Assembly: GCA_963787425.1 (NCBI GenBank)
Contig: CAWBCV010000019.1
Coordinates: forward strand, 186,001 to 250,000
Source: AP-15 sp963787425
GTDB taxonomy: Bacteria; Pseudomonadota; Alphaproteobacteria; ATCC43930; CGMCC-115725
Reading direction: 5' to 3'
Length of the DNA stretch: 64,000 bases
The notes below the pieces were generated by a model. The model had not been told where the DNA came from. It saw only the letters and a program-made list of their open reading frames with translations, and did not search any database. Every line of letters begins with the position of its first letter. Within the stretch, counting starts at the first letter, position 1. Positions 25,511-34,594 of the stretch are shown here, in pieces. The position numbers and the translations under genes are program-made.

Positions 25511-26506
25511 TCACACGCGCCTGGGCGGCCGGTCCAACCCGAGACGGGCCATTCCCGGGCGTAAACTCCGCCGCAAGGTGGCGGATGGCAGTTGGCCGAA
25601 CAGGGCGCGATAGCTGGCTGCAAAACGCCCAAGGCCGCGGAACCCGTACCGCCGAGCGACCGCCGATATGGTCGCCGCATCGGGGTCTCCGTTGCGCAGC
25701 GCGCGATGCACCAGCTGCATCCGCCGACGACGCACGTACTCGGTCGGGCTCATGCCGAGCTGTTCCTCGCAGCAAATGCGCAAGCCTCTCGCCGAAACGC
25801 CGAGCGATGTGCAGATTTCCGCAGTCCCGAAATACCGCTCCGGCTGAGTTTCCAGCAGAGCCTCGAAGCGGATCGCGAGATCCTGGTGTTGACGCGTGGC
25901 GGCCGCAGCCTCGATCGCCGAACCTTTCGAGAGGGCCTCGACCAAGGCATCGACCAGTTGCTGCTCCAGCCCGTGGGCCGTTTCGGCATCAATGAACGCT
26001 GGCGACCGACTTTCGACCGCGCCGATGGCAGCCGCATGGAGGTGCCGCAGATGCCTAATCATCGCTGGTCGCAGCAACAACCATCGAGCGGCCGACGGGA
26101 CAGCGAAGGTGGCTCCGGTCAGTGCGCTGCCATAACGAACCAGCTCCGCAGCCGGTACCCATATAGAGCCCCAGCGGCTGGGCCCGTCGGTTCGCGTGTG
26201 CAACCGCTGACCGGCCCCGAGGGTCATGATGTCGCTGGTTCGCATACCGATCCCGCCCCAGATCGGGGGCGGTCCGTTGCCGTACGGCAATACGACCAGG
26301 ATCATGTCGGCCGGCGCGGCGACGAGCGCGATCCGCGGCAGGTATTCCTCGGCAGCCGACAGCCGGAGGCGGTGCAAGGCGACTTGGGTCAGCCGCGCGC
26401 GAAACGCGCCGGGTCCGGTGACGAGAAGGCCGAGGCAGCCTTCCTCGCGTAACGCGGCCTCGAAATCTTCCGCTTCGCTGAATACCGAGGTGACGCTACC
26501 CGGCAT
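25511..26506 (-). CDS. AraC-family transcriptional regulator (paralogue)
   Basis: 331 residues, ATG 26506 behind GAAGAG. Same layout as its neighbour: an effector domain (MILVVLPYGNGPPPIWGG, SRWGSIWVPAAELV), then a double HTH with ICTSLGVSARGLRICCEEQLGMSPTEY and SAVARRYGFRGLGRFAASYRALFGQLPS. Tandem paralogues differing in the effector domain suggest duplication and divergence of ligand sensing. The gap to the next regulator start is 79 bases. Confidence 0.9.
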   Translation of the reverse strand: MPGSVTSVFSEAEDFEAALREEGCLGLLVTGPGAFRARLTQVALHRLRLSAAEEYLPRIALVAAPADMILVVLPYGNGPPPIWGGIGMRTSDIMTLGAGQRLHTRTDGPSRWGSIWVPAAELVRYGSALTGATFAVPSAARWLLLRPAMIRHLRHLHAAAIGAVESRSPAFIDAETAHGLEQQLVDALVEALSKGSAIEAAAATRQHQDLAIRFEALLETQPERYFGTAEICTSLGVSARGLRICCEEQLGMSPTEYVRRRRMQLVHRALRNGDPDAATISAVARRYGFRGLGRFAASYRALFGQLPSATLRRSLRPGMARLGLDRPPRRV

Positions 26507-26666
26507 TTCTCTTCACCGGCCTGGCCTGCAGCCGGGCTCGCTGAGCTACAGGGCCGGCATGGGATTCAAGTTTGTAGGGGAAGCGGGGGCCCGGCTATCC
26601 AATTTCGGCAAAAACAGGGCTATCGAGTTCGGAAGTCAGCGAACACTTCGGGCAAGGCCTTGGACG

Positions 26667-27530
26667 TCAGAACCGGAAGGTGCCGGCGAAAATCGGCCCC
26701 CTCATATGGACGTTGAAGCCCAGATTGCCGTTGCTTGACGTATAGTTGAAGTTGAGGCTGCGATAGCCCAGGTGAAGGTTGATCCACGAGTTGAGGGCGT
26801 AGTCGACCGTGCCGATCACCTGCCAGTCGGTATGCGCGCCGAGGTCGAAACCACCGACATCGCCATAGGCGCTCAGGCCGAACCCGTTGCCGAAATCGAA
26901 ATGATATCGTCCGCCGATCAGCGGGTCGCCCCAGCCCGCTCTCTGGTTGACGCTCTGACCGGCAAGCAGACCGGGGTTCAGCTCCAAATTCGCGCCAAAT
27001 CCCCAAGCGCGGAAGCCGGGACCCAAATCCGCGAATTGGGTCGGCGATTCGAGGACGCGGTACAACAATAACGCGGTCCCCGTATTGGCCTGCAGCTCCG
27101 CCTTGCCGCCCTGGAAGAGTACATTGCGGGTGGTGATGTTGGTGCTGACCGGGACATGCAGCACATCGCCCAGCAGGCTGATGGGCCCATCGTGGATCTC
27201 GGCCGACCCCATGAACGGCACCCCGTCGAGGTGTCCCAACAGCTGAAAGGGGCCGACGCTCGAATTGACCGCGGGTATTCGCGCCAGCGGCGTCGCGGTG
27301 GTGGAATAAACGCCGGACAGCCAGAGGTAGGGCGTGACAAAGATTTGGGGATGCCCAAGGCCGCCCAAATCTTGCGCGCCGCCCAAATCTTGCGCGACGG
27401 CCTGAGGCGTTGTCGCTCCGATCACGGCCGAGCCGACGGCAAGGGACGCCAGTGCTGCTCGGGCCAGCTTACAGAGCCGCCACGTTATTCCGCGGCGCTC
27501 GCCCGCCCGCAGCGCAGTATCCTCGGACAT
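26667..27530 (-). CDS. Predicted outer-membrane beta-barrel protein
   Basis: 287 residues from ATG 27530 (GGGGGAAG upstream). The signal peptide ends near ATTPQAVAQ. The mature protein alternates Gly/aromatic strands (HPQIFVTPYLWLSGVYS, HLGYRSLNFNYTSSNGNLGF) and ends in Phe (IFAGTFRF), the C-terminal aromatic signature of outer-membrane barrels. A QDLGGAQDLGG mini-repeat follows the signal site. The substrate is unknown; it may be a porin-like channel. It follows the small membrane protein gene by 22 bases. Confidence 0.75.
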   Translation of the reverse strand: MSEDTALRAGERRGITWRLCKLARAALASLAVGSAVIGATTPQAVAQDLGGAQDLGGLGHPQIFVTPYLWLSGVYSTTATPLARIPAVNSSVGPFQLLGHLDGVPFMGSAEIHDGPISLLGDVLHVPVSTNITTRNVLFQGGKAELQANTGTALLLYRVLESPTQFADLGPGFRAWGFGANLELNPGLLAGQSVNQRAGWGDPLIGGRYHFDFGNGFGLSAYGDVGGFDLGAHTDWQVIGTVDYALNSWINLHLGYRSLNFNYTSSNGNLGFNVHMRGPIFAGTFRF

Positions 27531-27552
27531 AGACTTCCCCCGCTTTGTTGGT

Positions 27553-28119
27553 TCAAGAAGCGCTCCGTCGGGCCGTAGCGGCGACGGATGACAAAGCAGC
27601 CCACCCCCGATCGACAAAAAACATACGCGCGAGCCTGCCTTCGCCGAGCGCCTCGTCGAGGACGCCCCAAGCGATATACGGAATGAGCACCAGCAGCATG
27701 ATGATATAGCCGGCGAGGGTCTCGTAGAGCTTGGCGCCGGTGAGTTCGCCTAGGGAGGCGGCGACCGACTGGTGGTGGAACAGGCCGACGACGACTTCCT
27801 CGATGACGGTCATAACGACCAGCAACACGAGGAAAGCGAACGACTTGTAGAGCGTTGGCCAAATCAGCGGGCTGTCGGTATAGCGCTCGCCGACCTTCAT
27901 GGCACGGCCGATCAGCATGAATTTCGCCAGCACAAGGGCTTTCACGGCAGCGATGCCCCACGGGGTGAAGCTGACGCCCGCGCCGTGCAGCACCGCGGCC
28001 TTCATTAGGATCACCGCCCCGAGGGTGACGTAGAGGTACCCGGCGATGATCGCCATTTCCTTGAATTCGTGCACGGCCCGTTGGCCCAGCGTCGCTTTCG
28101 CGGTTGCTTCGGTTGCCAT
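27553..28119 (-). CDS. Four-helix inner-membrane protein, unknown function
   Basis: 188 residues, ATG 28119 behind GGGGAAGGAGAGG. Four hydrophobic helices are apparent: IIAGYLYVTLGAVILMKAAV, VKALVLAKFMLIG, SFAFLVLLVVMTVIEEVVVG and LAGYIIMLLVLIPYIAWGV. A His-His-Gln follows the third. No family recognised. The 22-base gap to the outer-membrane barrel gene suggests co-transcription and possibly a joint envelope function. Confidence 0.75.
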   Translation of the reverse strand: MATEATAKATLGQRAVHEFKEMAIIAGYLYVTLGAVILMKAAVLHGAGVSFTPWGIAAVKALVLAKFMLIGRAMKVGERYTDSPLIWPTLYKSFAFLVLLVVMTVIEEVVVGLFHHQSVAASLGELTGAKLYETLAGYIIMLLVLIPYIAWGVLDEALGEGRLARMFFVDRGWAALSSVAATARRSAS

Positions 28120-28151
28120 TGTCCTCTCCTTCCCCTTCGTGCCGCCGAGTG

Positions 28152-28289
28152 TTAGCTTTCCGGGGCGATGCGGTTGATGTTGGGCATCCGGTAGCCCTCG
28201 CTCTGCCGCGGTGGCAACTCAAATTCGTAATGCCGATAACATCGTCCCAGATGATTACGATATTCGGCTCAGATGCTGTAGACCAGCCA
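28152..28289 (-). pseudogene. Relic of a sulfatase 5' end
   Basis: Reading leftward from an ATG at 28289, pieces in shifted frames spell PNIVIIW, then GITNLSC, then GYRMPNINRIAPES and stop. These match the start of the intact sulfatase at 32081 (PNIVVIWGDD, MTNLSC, GYRTPNIDRIAQEG). The homology extends upstream past the start: 28303-28325 resembles 32094-32116 (TCGGGTGGTTTCGA shared), so the leader was copied as well. Only about 45 codons remain. Confidence 0.75.
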
Positions 28290-28366
28290 TCTCGCTCTCG
28301 CTTCGTTGATCGGGTGGTTTCGATATCGCCGCTGATGACGTCGAGCGCCCGTCCGAGCCGGCGGCA

Positions 28367-29134
28367 CTACAGACCGACGCTGGTGTGCATGATACCGCCA
28401 TCGGCGAAGATGGTGGTCGCGGTGAGATAGCTCGCGCCATCGCCGGCGACGAAGCCGACCACGCTAGCAATCTCCTCCGGACGCGCCATGCGCCCCAGCG
28501 GTATCGCCGCATCCAGCCGTGCGAGCTTGGTTGCATCGCTCATCGTGCCGACGTTGATCGGTGTTGCGACTGCACCTGGACCCACGCCCACAACAAGGAT
28601 ATTGTGTTTGGCGAGTTCGATGCCTGCCGTGCGCGTCAGCATCCGCATGCCGCCTTTGGACAGGCAATAAACGGTATTGCCGGGCATCGGCCAGTCTTCG
28701 TGGACCGAACTGATGTTGATGATCCGGCCGCCGCCGCCCTGCTTGATCATCTGCTTGGCGACGATTTGCGTGCCGAAGAAGGCACTCTTCAGATTGATCG
28801 CCATGACCCGTTCGTATTGGTCCTCGCTGGTGTCGAGGACCGAGGTGCGGGTTTCGACACCGGCGTTATTGACCATGATGTCGAGACGGCCGAATTTGCC
28901 GACCGCCTGATCGACGAGCATCTGCAGGTCGGCGATCTTGCTGACATCGGCTTCAATGCCAATCGACTGATCGCCGAGTTTGCAGATCTCTCGTTCGAGC
29001 GCCTCGGTCGCCTCCGGATGAGCCACATAGTCGATGACGATATTGGCCTGCAGCCGGGCCAGTTCGAGAACGATCGCCTGGCCGATCCCGCTATTGCCGC
29101 CGGTTACAATGGCAACCTTGTCCGCTAATGACAT
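28367..29134 (-). CDS. SDR-family oxidoreductase (glucose 1-dehydrogenase-like)
   Basis: 255 residues, classical short-chain dehydrogenase. Cofactor motif TGGNSGIGQ at 11-19, NNAG at 89-92, catalytic Ser142/143, Tyr156 and Lys160 (YCLSK), and C-terminal FADGG. The start (GAGGAGAC then ATG 29134) is clear. The acidic D35 after beta-2 (NIVIDY) and ending ADGGIMHTS fit the glucose/Bacillus GDH-like subgroup, but the substrate is not certain. It follows the methyltransferase gene in the same direction. Confidence 0.9.
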   Translation of the reverse strand: MSLADKVAIVTGGNSGIGQAIVLELARLQANIVIDYVAHPEATEALEREICKLGDQSIGIEADVSKIADLQMLVDQAVGKFGRLDIMVNNAGVETRTSVLDTSEDQYERVMAINLKSAFFGTQIVAKQMIKQGGGGRIINISSVHEDWPMPGNTVYCLSKGGMRMLTRTAGIELAKHNILVVGVGPGAVATPINVGTMSDATKLARLDAAIPLGRMARPEEIASVVGFVAGDGASYLTATTIFADGGIMHTSVGL

Positions 29135-29176
29135 TAAAGTCTCCTCGCTCCCGGGATTATTGCAAATGGATAATGG

Positions 29177-30432
29177 TCAGTCCGAGTTGGTGGCATCGAA
29201 CACGATCTGATCGTACTCCCATAGGTGTTGGATAAACCTGCGGACCTGCTCGTCACCAATCGCTTCCGCCGCACCCTGCAGGATCTCGTCGACCGAGCGG
29301 CTGCCGTCGATCGCGGCCAAGACCCGCTCTTGCGCCACATCGATCGGCAGGGCGAGATCGGAGTAGGTGTGGGTGCGATTGATCAGGACGGCCGCGAACC
29401 CGGGGGGCACCCGATCCCGAATGCACAGGGTCCACGGCAGACGAAAGGGAACATAGCCGCGCCAGGCATCGCCGTCGAAGGCGATCGGCTGGCTCTCGCG
29501 GGGGCAATCGTCGCGATAGGCGATAAAGTTGTGCCTGGTCATGGTCCCGCGCAACAGCTCGACCGCGGCGTGCTGTGATTGCGGCGAGAGCAAGGCGAGA
29601 CGTGCCGCGTGTGGGTCCTCGCGATTGCCCCGCATTGCGGCAGATAGGGCGCCTGCTCGAACCAGCGCCCCAACGATAGGCCGCACCGCTCCACCCAGGC
29701 ATAGAGCTGCGGCACGGTGTATGCTCGATCCTGCGGATGGAGCAATGCGTCGGCGAGCGCATCGGGATAGGCGAAATCCTTGGCCTGTCGAGCGACACCG
29801 GCGATGGGATGGTCGGCAGACAGCGCACCGATCGTCATGCCGAGGTCGCACAACTCCTCCTCTGTGGCCGAGACCCCGAGCAGGCGGCAATACTCCCGCA
29901 TCATGTAGATCCCGGCCCGCCCGTATGTCGCATAGACCATCACCTGCATCGCGCCGTCGGGCCTCAATACACTGCGTAATGCCCGCAGCCCGACATCGGG
30001 GTCGGGCAGGTGATGCAGCACGCCGGTGCAGACGATCTGGTCGAACAGCTGGCCGAGCTCCCCGACCTGTTCGATCGCGAGCCGATGGAGATCGAGATTA
30101 CGCAGGCGATATTTTCGCTGGAGATTGCGCGTGTGGCGAAGACTGGTCTCGCTGATGTCGATTGCTGTCACACGCGCCTCGGGCTCGCGCAGCGCATGAA
30201 TGGCTGCCTGCGACGTGCCGCAGCCGGCGACCAGGATCTCTCGATCTGCCCGCGGCGCCTCCGTTGGCCACAGGAGTAAGGACAATGCCCGGCGCCGATC
30301 CGGGTTCCGATAGAGGTCGCGGTGCCGCTCCAGGTCGCGGATCGGCGCCGGATACGGGTGACTCTCGTAGAAAGCTCGCACCGCGTCGGCCGGATCGGAG
30401 GGCACTGGTTTTCTCGTCTCTTGCAGAGCCAT
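29177..30432 (-). pseudogene. SAM-dependent methyltransferase with C-terminal domain, one-base frameshift
   Basis: The N-terminal frame (ATG 30432) gives a full class I methyltransferase: ILVAGCGTSQAAI motif I, VTAIDIS, IVCTGVLHHLPDP. It runs to RWFEQAPYLPQCGAIART. The rest, DPHAARLALLSPQSQHAAVELL through TMTRHNFIAYRDDCP to an 80-residue tail with DVAQERVLAAIDGSRSVDEIL, is in another frame to 29177. One extra base in the GGG run at 29613-29615 restores a single reading. The tail has a PqqD-like flavour. Function unknown. Loss is either real or a sequencing indel. Confidence 0.8.
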
Positions 30433-30533
30433 ATGCGTCTGTCCGCGCCCTTCCTCCATCGGCCGCTCTGGCGACCGATCCGGGCGCCGGCCGGATAACA
30501 CGGCCGGCGCCTTCGAAATCCGGGTCGACGGGG

Positions 30534-32081
30534 TTACGAGTGTTTGCTCTCCTGCAACCTCCGGAGCACGTCGTCGAGGTTGAAGCTGGCGGCTTTTTGG
30601 CGCTGCGGGTAGTCCCTAAACGTCTGCAGGAATTCCCCGATATACGCCTGCGCCGGCACCAACAGATAGACGTGATCGACAAGCCAATCGTAGTATGTGA
30701 TCGAAGTGATGTCCGCACGCTCAAAGGGATCCGTGCGGAGATTAAAAATCTTTGGCACGCGAAGGGTGACGAACGGCTCGGACCAGACGCGCATCGTGCC
30801 GGGCTCCCGCTGTTCCGCGAACACGATCTTCCAATTGTCATAGCGCAGTGCCACGACCTGCTGGTCGTCATTGCAGTAGATGAACGAGACCCGGGGGCTC
30901 TTCTCCGTTTGGCCGGTCAAGTATGGCAGCAAATTATGGCCGTCGAGGTGGACCTTGTAGGTCATGTCCCCGATCGTGTAGCCCTTCAATAGCTTGTCGG
31001 TGACCTCCGCGTCGCCGGCCATGGCCAGGAATGTCGGCAGCCAGTCGTGATGGGCCACGATCTCGTTCGACACGCTGCCCGGTTTGATCTTGCCGGGCCA
31101 GCGGACCAGGCAAGGCAGCCGATAGGCGCCCTCCCAATTGGTGTTCTTCTCATTGCGGAACGGGGTCATCGCCCCGTCCGGCCAGGAGAACATATTCGGA
31201 CCGTTATCGGTGCTGTACATGACAAAGGTGTTGTCGGCGATGCCGGCATCGTCGAGCGCCTTCAGCACTTCGCCGACGTTCTTGTCGTGATCGATCATCA
31301 CGTCGTGATATTCGCTCTGCCAGCGGCCCGACTGACCCCGGCTCCCCGGCTTCACATGCGTGCGGAAATGCATGTGCGTGAAGTTCACCCAGAGGAAGAA
31401 GGGTTTGCCGGCCTGAGCCTGCCGCTTGATGTAGTCGACAGCGCGGTCAGCGATGTCGTCGTCGATAGTTTCCATGCGCTTTTTTGTTAGCGGGCCGGTG
31501 TCGTGGACCGTCTGCTTGCCGACCCTGCCGAAGCGCGGGTCGACCGTCGCGTCGTCGGTGTCGGTCGCCTTGCAGTCCAAGACGCCGCGCGGGCCGAATC
31601 TCTCGCGAAAATGAGGAAAATCGGACCCCTTCGGGTAATCGGGCAGTTCCGGTTCTTCCTCGGCGTTCAGGTGGTACAAATTGCCGTAGAAATCATCGAA
31701 CCCATGCACTGTCGGCAGATATTCGTTGCGGTCGCCGAGGTGGTTCTTGCCGATCTGCGCGGTGGCATATCCCAATGGCTTGAGCAGCTCGGCGATGGTC
31801 GGGTCTTCCTTGTGCAGACCGACGGGGGCGGCCGGCAGACCGACTTTGGTCAATCCGGTGCGCAACCCGTGCTGACCGGTGATGAACGAGGATCGTCCGG
31901 CCGTGCAGCTCTGCTCGCCGTAGCAGTCGGTAAAACGCATGCCCTCCTGGGCGATGCGGTCGATGTTGGGCGTGCGGTAGCCCATCAGCCCGTCGCTGTA
32001 ACAACTCAGGTTGGTCATGCCGATATCATCGCCCCAGATGACGACGATGTTTGGCTTGGCAGGTGCTCGGGATCTGGCCAT
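30534..32081 (-). CDS. Sulfatase (arylsulfatase-type), no signal peptide
   Basis: 515 residues; AGGAGATCGAA precedes ATG 32081. Metal ligands in IWGDD (18-19) and YSTDNGPN. Cys59 in SCTAGRSSFITG is the formylglycine precursor. GKNHLGD, WPGKIKPG and the C-terminal FNLRTDPFERADI match the other sulfatase. Unlike the one at 22645-24348 it begins MARSRAPAKPNIVV with no export signal, so it would act in the cytoplasm unless a longer start is used. A relic of a third copy lies at 28152-28289. Confidence 0.92.
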   Translation of the reverse strand: MARSRAPAKPNIVVIWGDDIGMTNLSCYSDGLMGYRTPNIDRIAQEGMRFTDCYGEQSCTAGRSSFITGQHGLRTGLTKVGLPAAPVGLHKEDPTIAELLKPLGYATAQIGKNHLGDRNEYLPTVHGFDDFYGNLYHLNAEEEPELPDYPKGSDFPHFRERFGPRGVLDCKATDTDDATVDPRFGRVGKQTVHDTGPLTKKRMETIDDDIADRAVDYIKRQAQAGKPFFLWVNFTHMHFRTHVKPGSRGQSGRWQSEYHDVMIDHDKNVGEVLKALDDAGIADNTFVMYSTDNGPNMFSWPDGAMTPFRNEKNTNWEGAYRLPCLVRWPGKIKPGSVSNEIVAHHDWLPTFLAMAGDAEVTDKLLKGYTIGDMTYKVHLDGHNLLPYLTGQTEKSPRVSFIYCNDDQQVVALRYDNWKIVFAEQREPGTMRVWSEPFVTLRVPKIFNLRTDPFERADITSITYYDWLVDHVYLLVPAQAYIGEFLQTFRDYPQRQKAASFNLDDVLRRLQESKHS

Positions 32082-32143
32082 TTCGATCTCCTGTCGTTGG
32101 TCGGGTGGTTTCGAAACTACCTATTCCTGTCTGGCTACGTTAG

Positions 32144-32311
32144 GCCGGCCCGACCTATTCGGTGGCGATCTATATCCTGGTCTGCGCGATCATCAGCGTT
32201 TCGGCCACGATCTTCCTGCCCGATTACACCAACCAGGACATCTCGCAGGAAGAAGCATATAGGGCGCCAGAGGCAAGCCGCGTTCTAGCCGAGGCGCCAG
32301 CCGGTAGCTGA
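32144..32311 (+). pseudogene. C-terminal relic of an MFS (MHS-type) transporter
   Basis: After a TAG, 55 codons read SVAIYILVCAIISVSATIFL then LPDYTNQDIS and a charged tail to a TGA at 32309-32311. The last membrane helix followed by PDYTN-DIS is characteristic of metabolite:H+ symporter MFS proteins. No upstream portion of the gene remains. It reads toward the secreted protein and opposite to the neighbouring sulfatase. Confidence 0.65.
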
Positions 32312-32820
32312 CTATTCGGTCGGTACGACCAGGCGCTACGCCTGCTCGCGCAATTCGGGCCAAAGGCCGCTCCTCGGTTGAGACGAGCCGACGGCGAGAC
32401 ATACCGACAATAGCCCCTTTTCGCCCCGCTTGGCGGTTTACTTTGGCCGCCCTGAACGCCGCGTTTGCGGCCGATTCTGGCCATTCGCTTGACGACGACG
32501 GAGCCTCCGGGTTCGACCCATTGCCGACCATCGTTTCGCTCAACGGCGACGACGGCCCATGCCCATAGCTGCCTATGGCAAACCACTTCACATCAACGAG
32601 TTGAGGTCGCCGCTTCCGTCCGCACATACTGGCCGGCGACTAGCCGCGTTGACCGTCGGCGCATCATAATGATGGCTGCGGCCAGCAATTCCATCTCGAT
32701 ACACAGGCAGAGCGCTGCCGTAGCCACCCGTAAGATCCCGTGAGAGTCCGAGAGCTCCCGCCGCGAAGGTGATCGCGCTTAGATTCTGGGCTTCGCTGCC
32801 GGCCAGCTTGAATTCGCCGC
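32312..32820. other. Intergenic, about 500 bases, no gene seen
   Basis: Between the MFS relic and the stop of the secreted protein gene. Open frames on both strands have frameless composition and no motif. It may be further decayed DNA from whatever removed the transporter gene. Confidence 0.4.
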
Positions 32821-33552
32821 TTATCGCGCGTCCATCCAGGTGTTGGACCCCACCAGCTTGACGGCCACATTCGAGAAGAAAAGGTGCAGCGGATCGCCGT
32901 TGCGCGTTCCGCGGTGATCCAGTGAGAAGAGCAGCGGTCCGGCCTTCTTGTAGTCGGCCCAGGTGGCAAAGACCTCGAGCTTGGCGGGCCCGCCCCGGTG
33001 ATAGCCCATTTCTTCGACACGGCCGTCGCTGCCGACGTATAGCTCCCAGGTGTCACCCGGCGAGTAGCCGCCGTCGGAAGGATACTTCACGACAATCTTC
33101 TCGGCGGAACCATTCCCGTGCGGCAGTTTCTGCACGCCGGCATCTTCGACCGCAGCGTTGGTATCCCAGGACAAATGAAGTGGGAGGAGCAGCCAATAAT
33201 TGTCGTTTAGGAAGCCCGGATCGATGTCGTCCCTCACGTTGGCCGGCTGGCTGCCAAGTTGAGAGCGCAGGTAGGTAACCTTCACCGGATTGCCCGACTT
33301 GTCCTTCCCCTCATAGGTGACCTGGTCGGTCTTGGGTTCCCAGGTCCATGATCTGGAGACATTAAGTCCGGGGGCCTCTGCGTTGAAGGTGTAGCGGATC
33401 GCTTCGATCTGGCCAAACGATTCGAGACCATAGGTCTTGGTGAGCTTTTCAAGGATCGGCGGACGCTGCTGCGCGCCTGAAGTCGCAGGGAGGATCAACA
33501 GCATGCCGAGGGCCAAAAGGCGGATCACATGGAGTTGGGTCAAAATTGTCAT
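32821..33552 (-). CDS. Secreted protein of unknown function
   Basis: 243 residues from ATG 33552 with GAGGAGGGACG upstream; an open frame extending to 34020 is not used. The signal peptide LLALGMLLILPATSGAQQ is cut near residue 28. The mature part is a beta-rich single domain with many Trp and Tyr (SRSWTWEPKTDQVTYEGKD, YSPGDTWELYVGSDGRVEEM). It resembles exported lipid-binding or lipocalin-like proteins of sulfatase neighbourhoods, but I cannot name a family. Confidence 0.75.
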   Translation of the reverse strand: MTILTQLHVIRLLALGMLLILPATSGAQQRPPILEKLTKTYGLESFGQIEAIRYTFNAEAPGLNVSRSWTWEPKTDQVTYEGKDKSGNPVKVTYLRSQLGSQPANVRDDIDPGFLNDNYWLLLPLHLSWDTNAAVEDAGVQKLPHGNGSAEKIVVKYPSDGGYSPGDTWELYVGSDGRVEEMGYHRGGPAKLEVFATWADYKKAGPLLFSLDHRGTRNGDPLHLFFSNVAVKLVGSNTWMDAR

Positions 33553-34342
33553 GAACGTCCCTCCTCGGGTGAATGGGAGGCGCGCTGTTGCGCCCAGGAA
33601 TGACCAGGATCTGGCACGACCTGTTATTCTTCTCGTTCCTCCGCAGCGCAGCTCGGAGTGACACGAGCATATCATCGCGCGGCAGTTGACCCAATCGGCG
33701 CCGTCGAGGACAGCGATTTGGCTGAACCCCCCAGCGAGGATTATGGAGCGCAGCTCGGCGATTGATTGCAGCCAGCTCGAGCCGGGGGCGGTGATCCGGC
33801 CGGACCCCGTCGAATGGCACCCGCGCATGCCCGAGCGCCTCGAACGAGGAGGAGCTTTTGCGGCTGATGCGGCCCCCGCGAGAGTGCAGTCAACGGCGCG
33901 CGGGATGCGCGGCACCGGAGAACGCGCGCAGTCACGCGCAGAGCGGTACGCCCGAGCATGGCGAGCACGATCGCGGAGCCACCCGTTGACGGCGCGGGAG
34001 ACTGTGCTACCCACCGTCATGATGCTTGAAGCTACTCGCGCTACAGTGCGGGAATGACCGCGATTAAATTAACCGCAGGTTCTCAACCTGGAACGAGTTT
34101 CGCCGCACTGCGTTGGAATTTTAAACGCTCCAATGCGCGGAGGACCGGCATGCTCAGATCCGAGGGACGCGATCTCGTCACCGACATAGAGGATCGGCTG
34201 ATTGAACTCTATGTGTGCAGCAGGACGAGGCGAGGAGGACAGAAGCTCGAGACCAGGCGCGTGGATTGCAGGCGCAGCGCCAGCGGGAGGAGACCCGCCG
34301 CCGGCCCTAGATCGACGTAAGCAACGGTTCGGGAGGATCGAA
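33553..34342. other. Intergenic, about 790 bases, no gene seen
   Basis: Between the divergent secreted protein gene (start 33552, leftward) and the small rightward gene at 34343. A 123-codon frame over 33686-34057 is Arg-rich with no ribosome site and no motif. I see no tRNA, no strong hairpin and no relic I can name. Confidence 0.4.
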
Positions 34343-34546
34343 ATGGCAACAGCACACGGACGCGCGCAACGACGACACGTGCGCGACAAGGCCACCATCA
34401 ACCACCTCGTGCGGGAAGTCTACGAGCCGGAGGCGCCTGACGAGAAGCGCACTGAGCGCAGCTCCACCACGTCCACCGGCTTGCCGGTTGAGGATCAGGT
34501 CCGCAAGGAATGGGATCCTCGCCAGGGTGGCCTGCCCGTTTTTTGA
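34343..34546 (+). CDS. Small basic protein, unknown function
   Basis: 67 residues, ATG 34343 behind GGGAGGATCGAA. Highly charged: MATAHGRAQRRHVRDKATIN at the start and EDQVRKEWDPRQGGLPVF at the end. No signal peptide or membrane helix. The good ribosome site and conserved-looking ending argue for a real gene, but no family is recognised. Followed 48 bases later by the discoidin-like protein gene. Confidence 0.5.
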   Translation: MATAHGRAQRRHVRDKATINHLVREVYEPEAPDEKRTERSSTTSTGLPVEDQVRKEWDPRQGGLPVF

Positions 34547-34594
34547 CGATAAACCCTGGTCCAAATTAATACGAATTAAAGCCCGCATGCAGCC

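Noticed and set aside
26592..26615. Third copy of the sulfatase/OmpA upstream element
   Set aside because: About 15 of 20 bases resemble the CTATTCACTTTTGGCAG block, but the palindrome and the rest are absent.
33686..34057. 123-codon plus-strand frame
   Set aside because: Arg-rich, no ribosome site and no recognisable fold.
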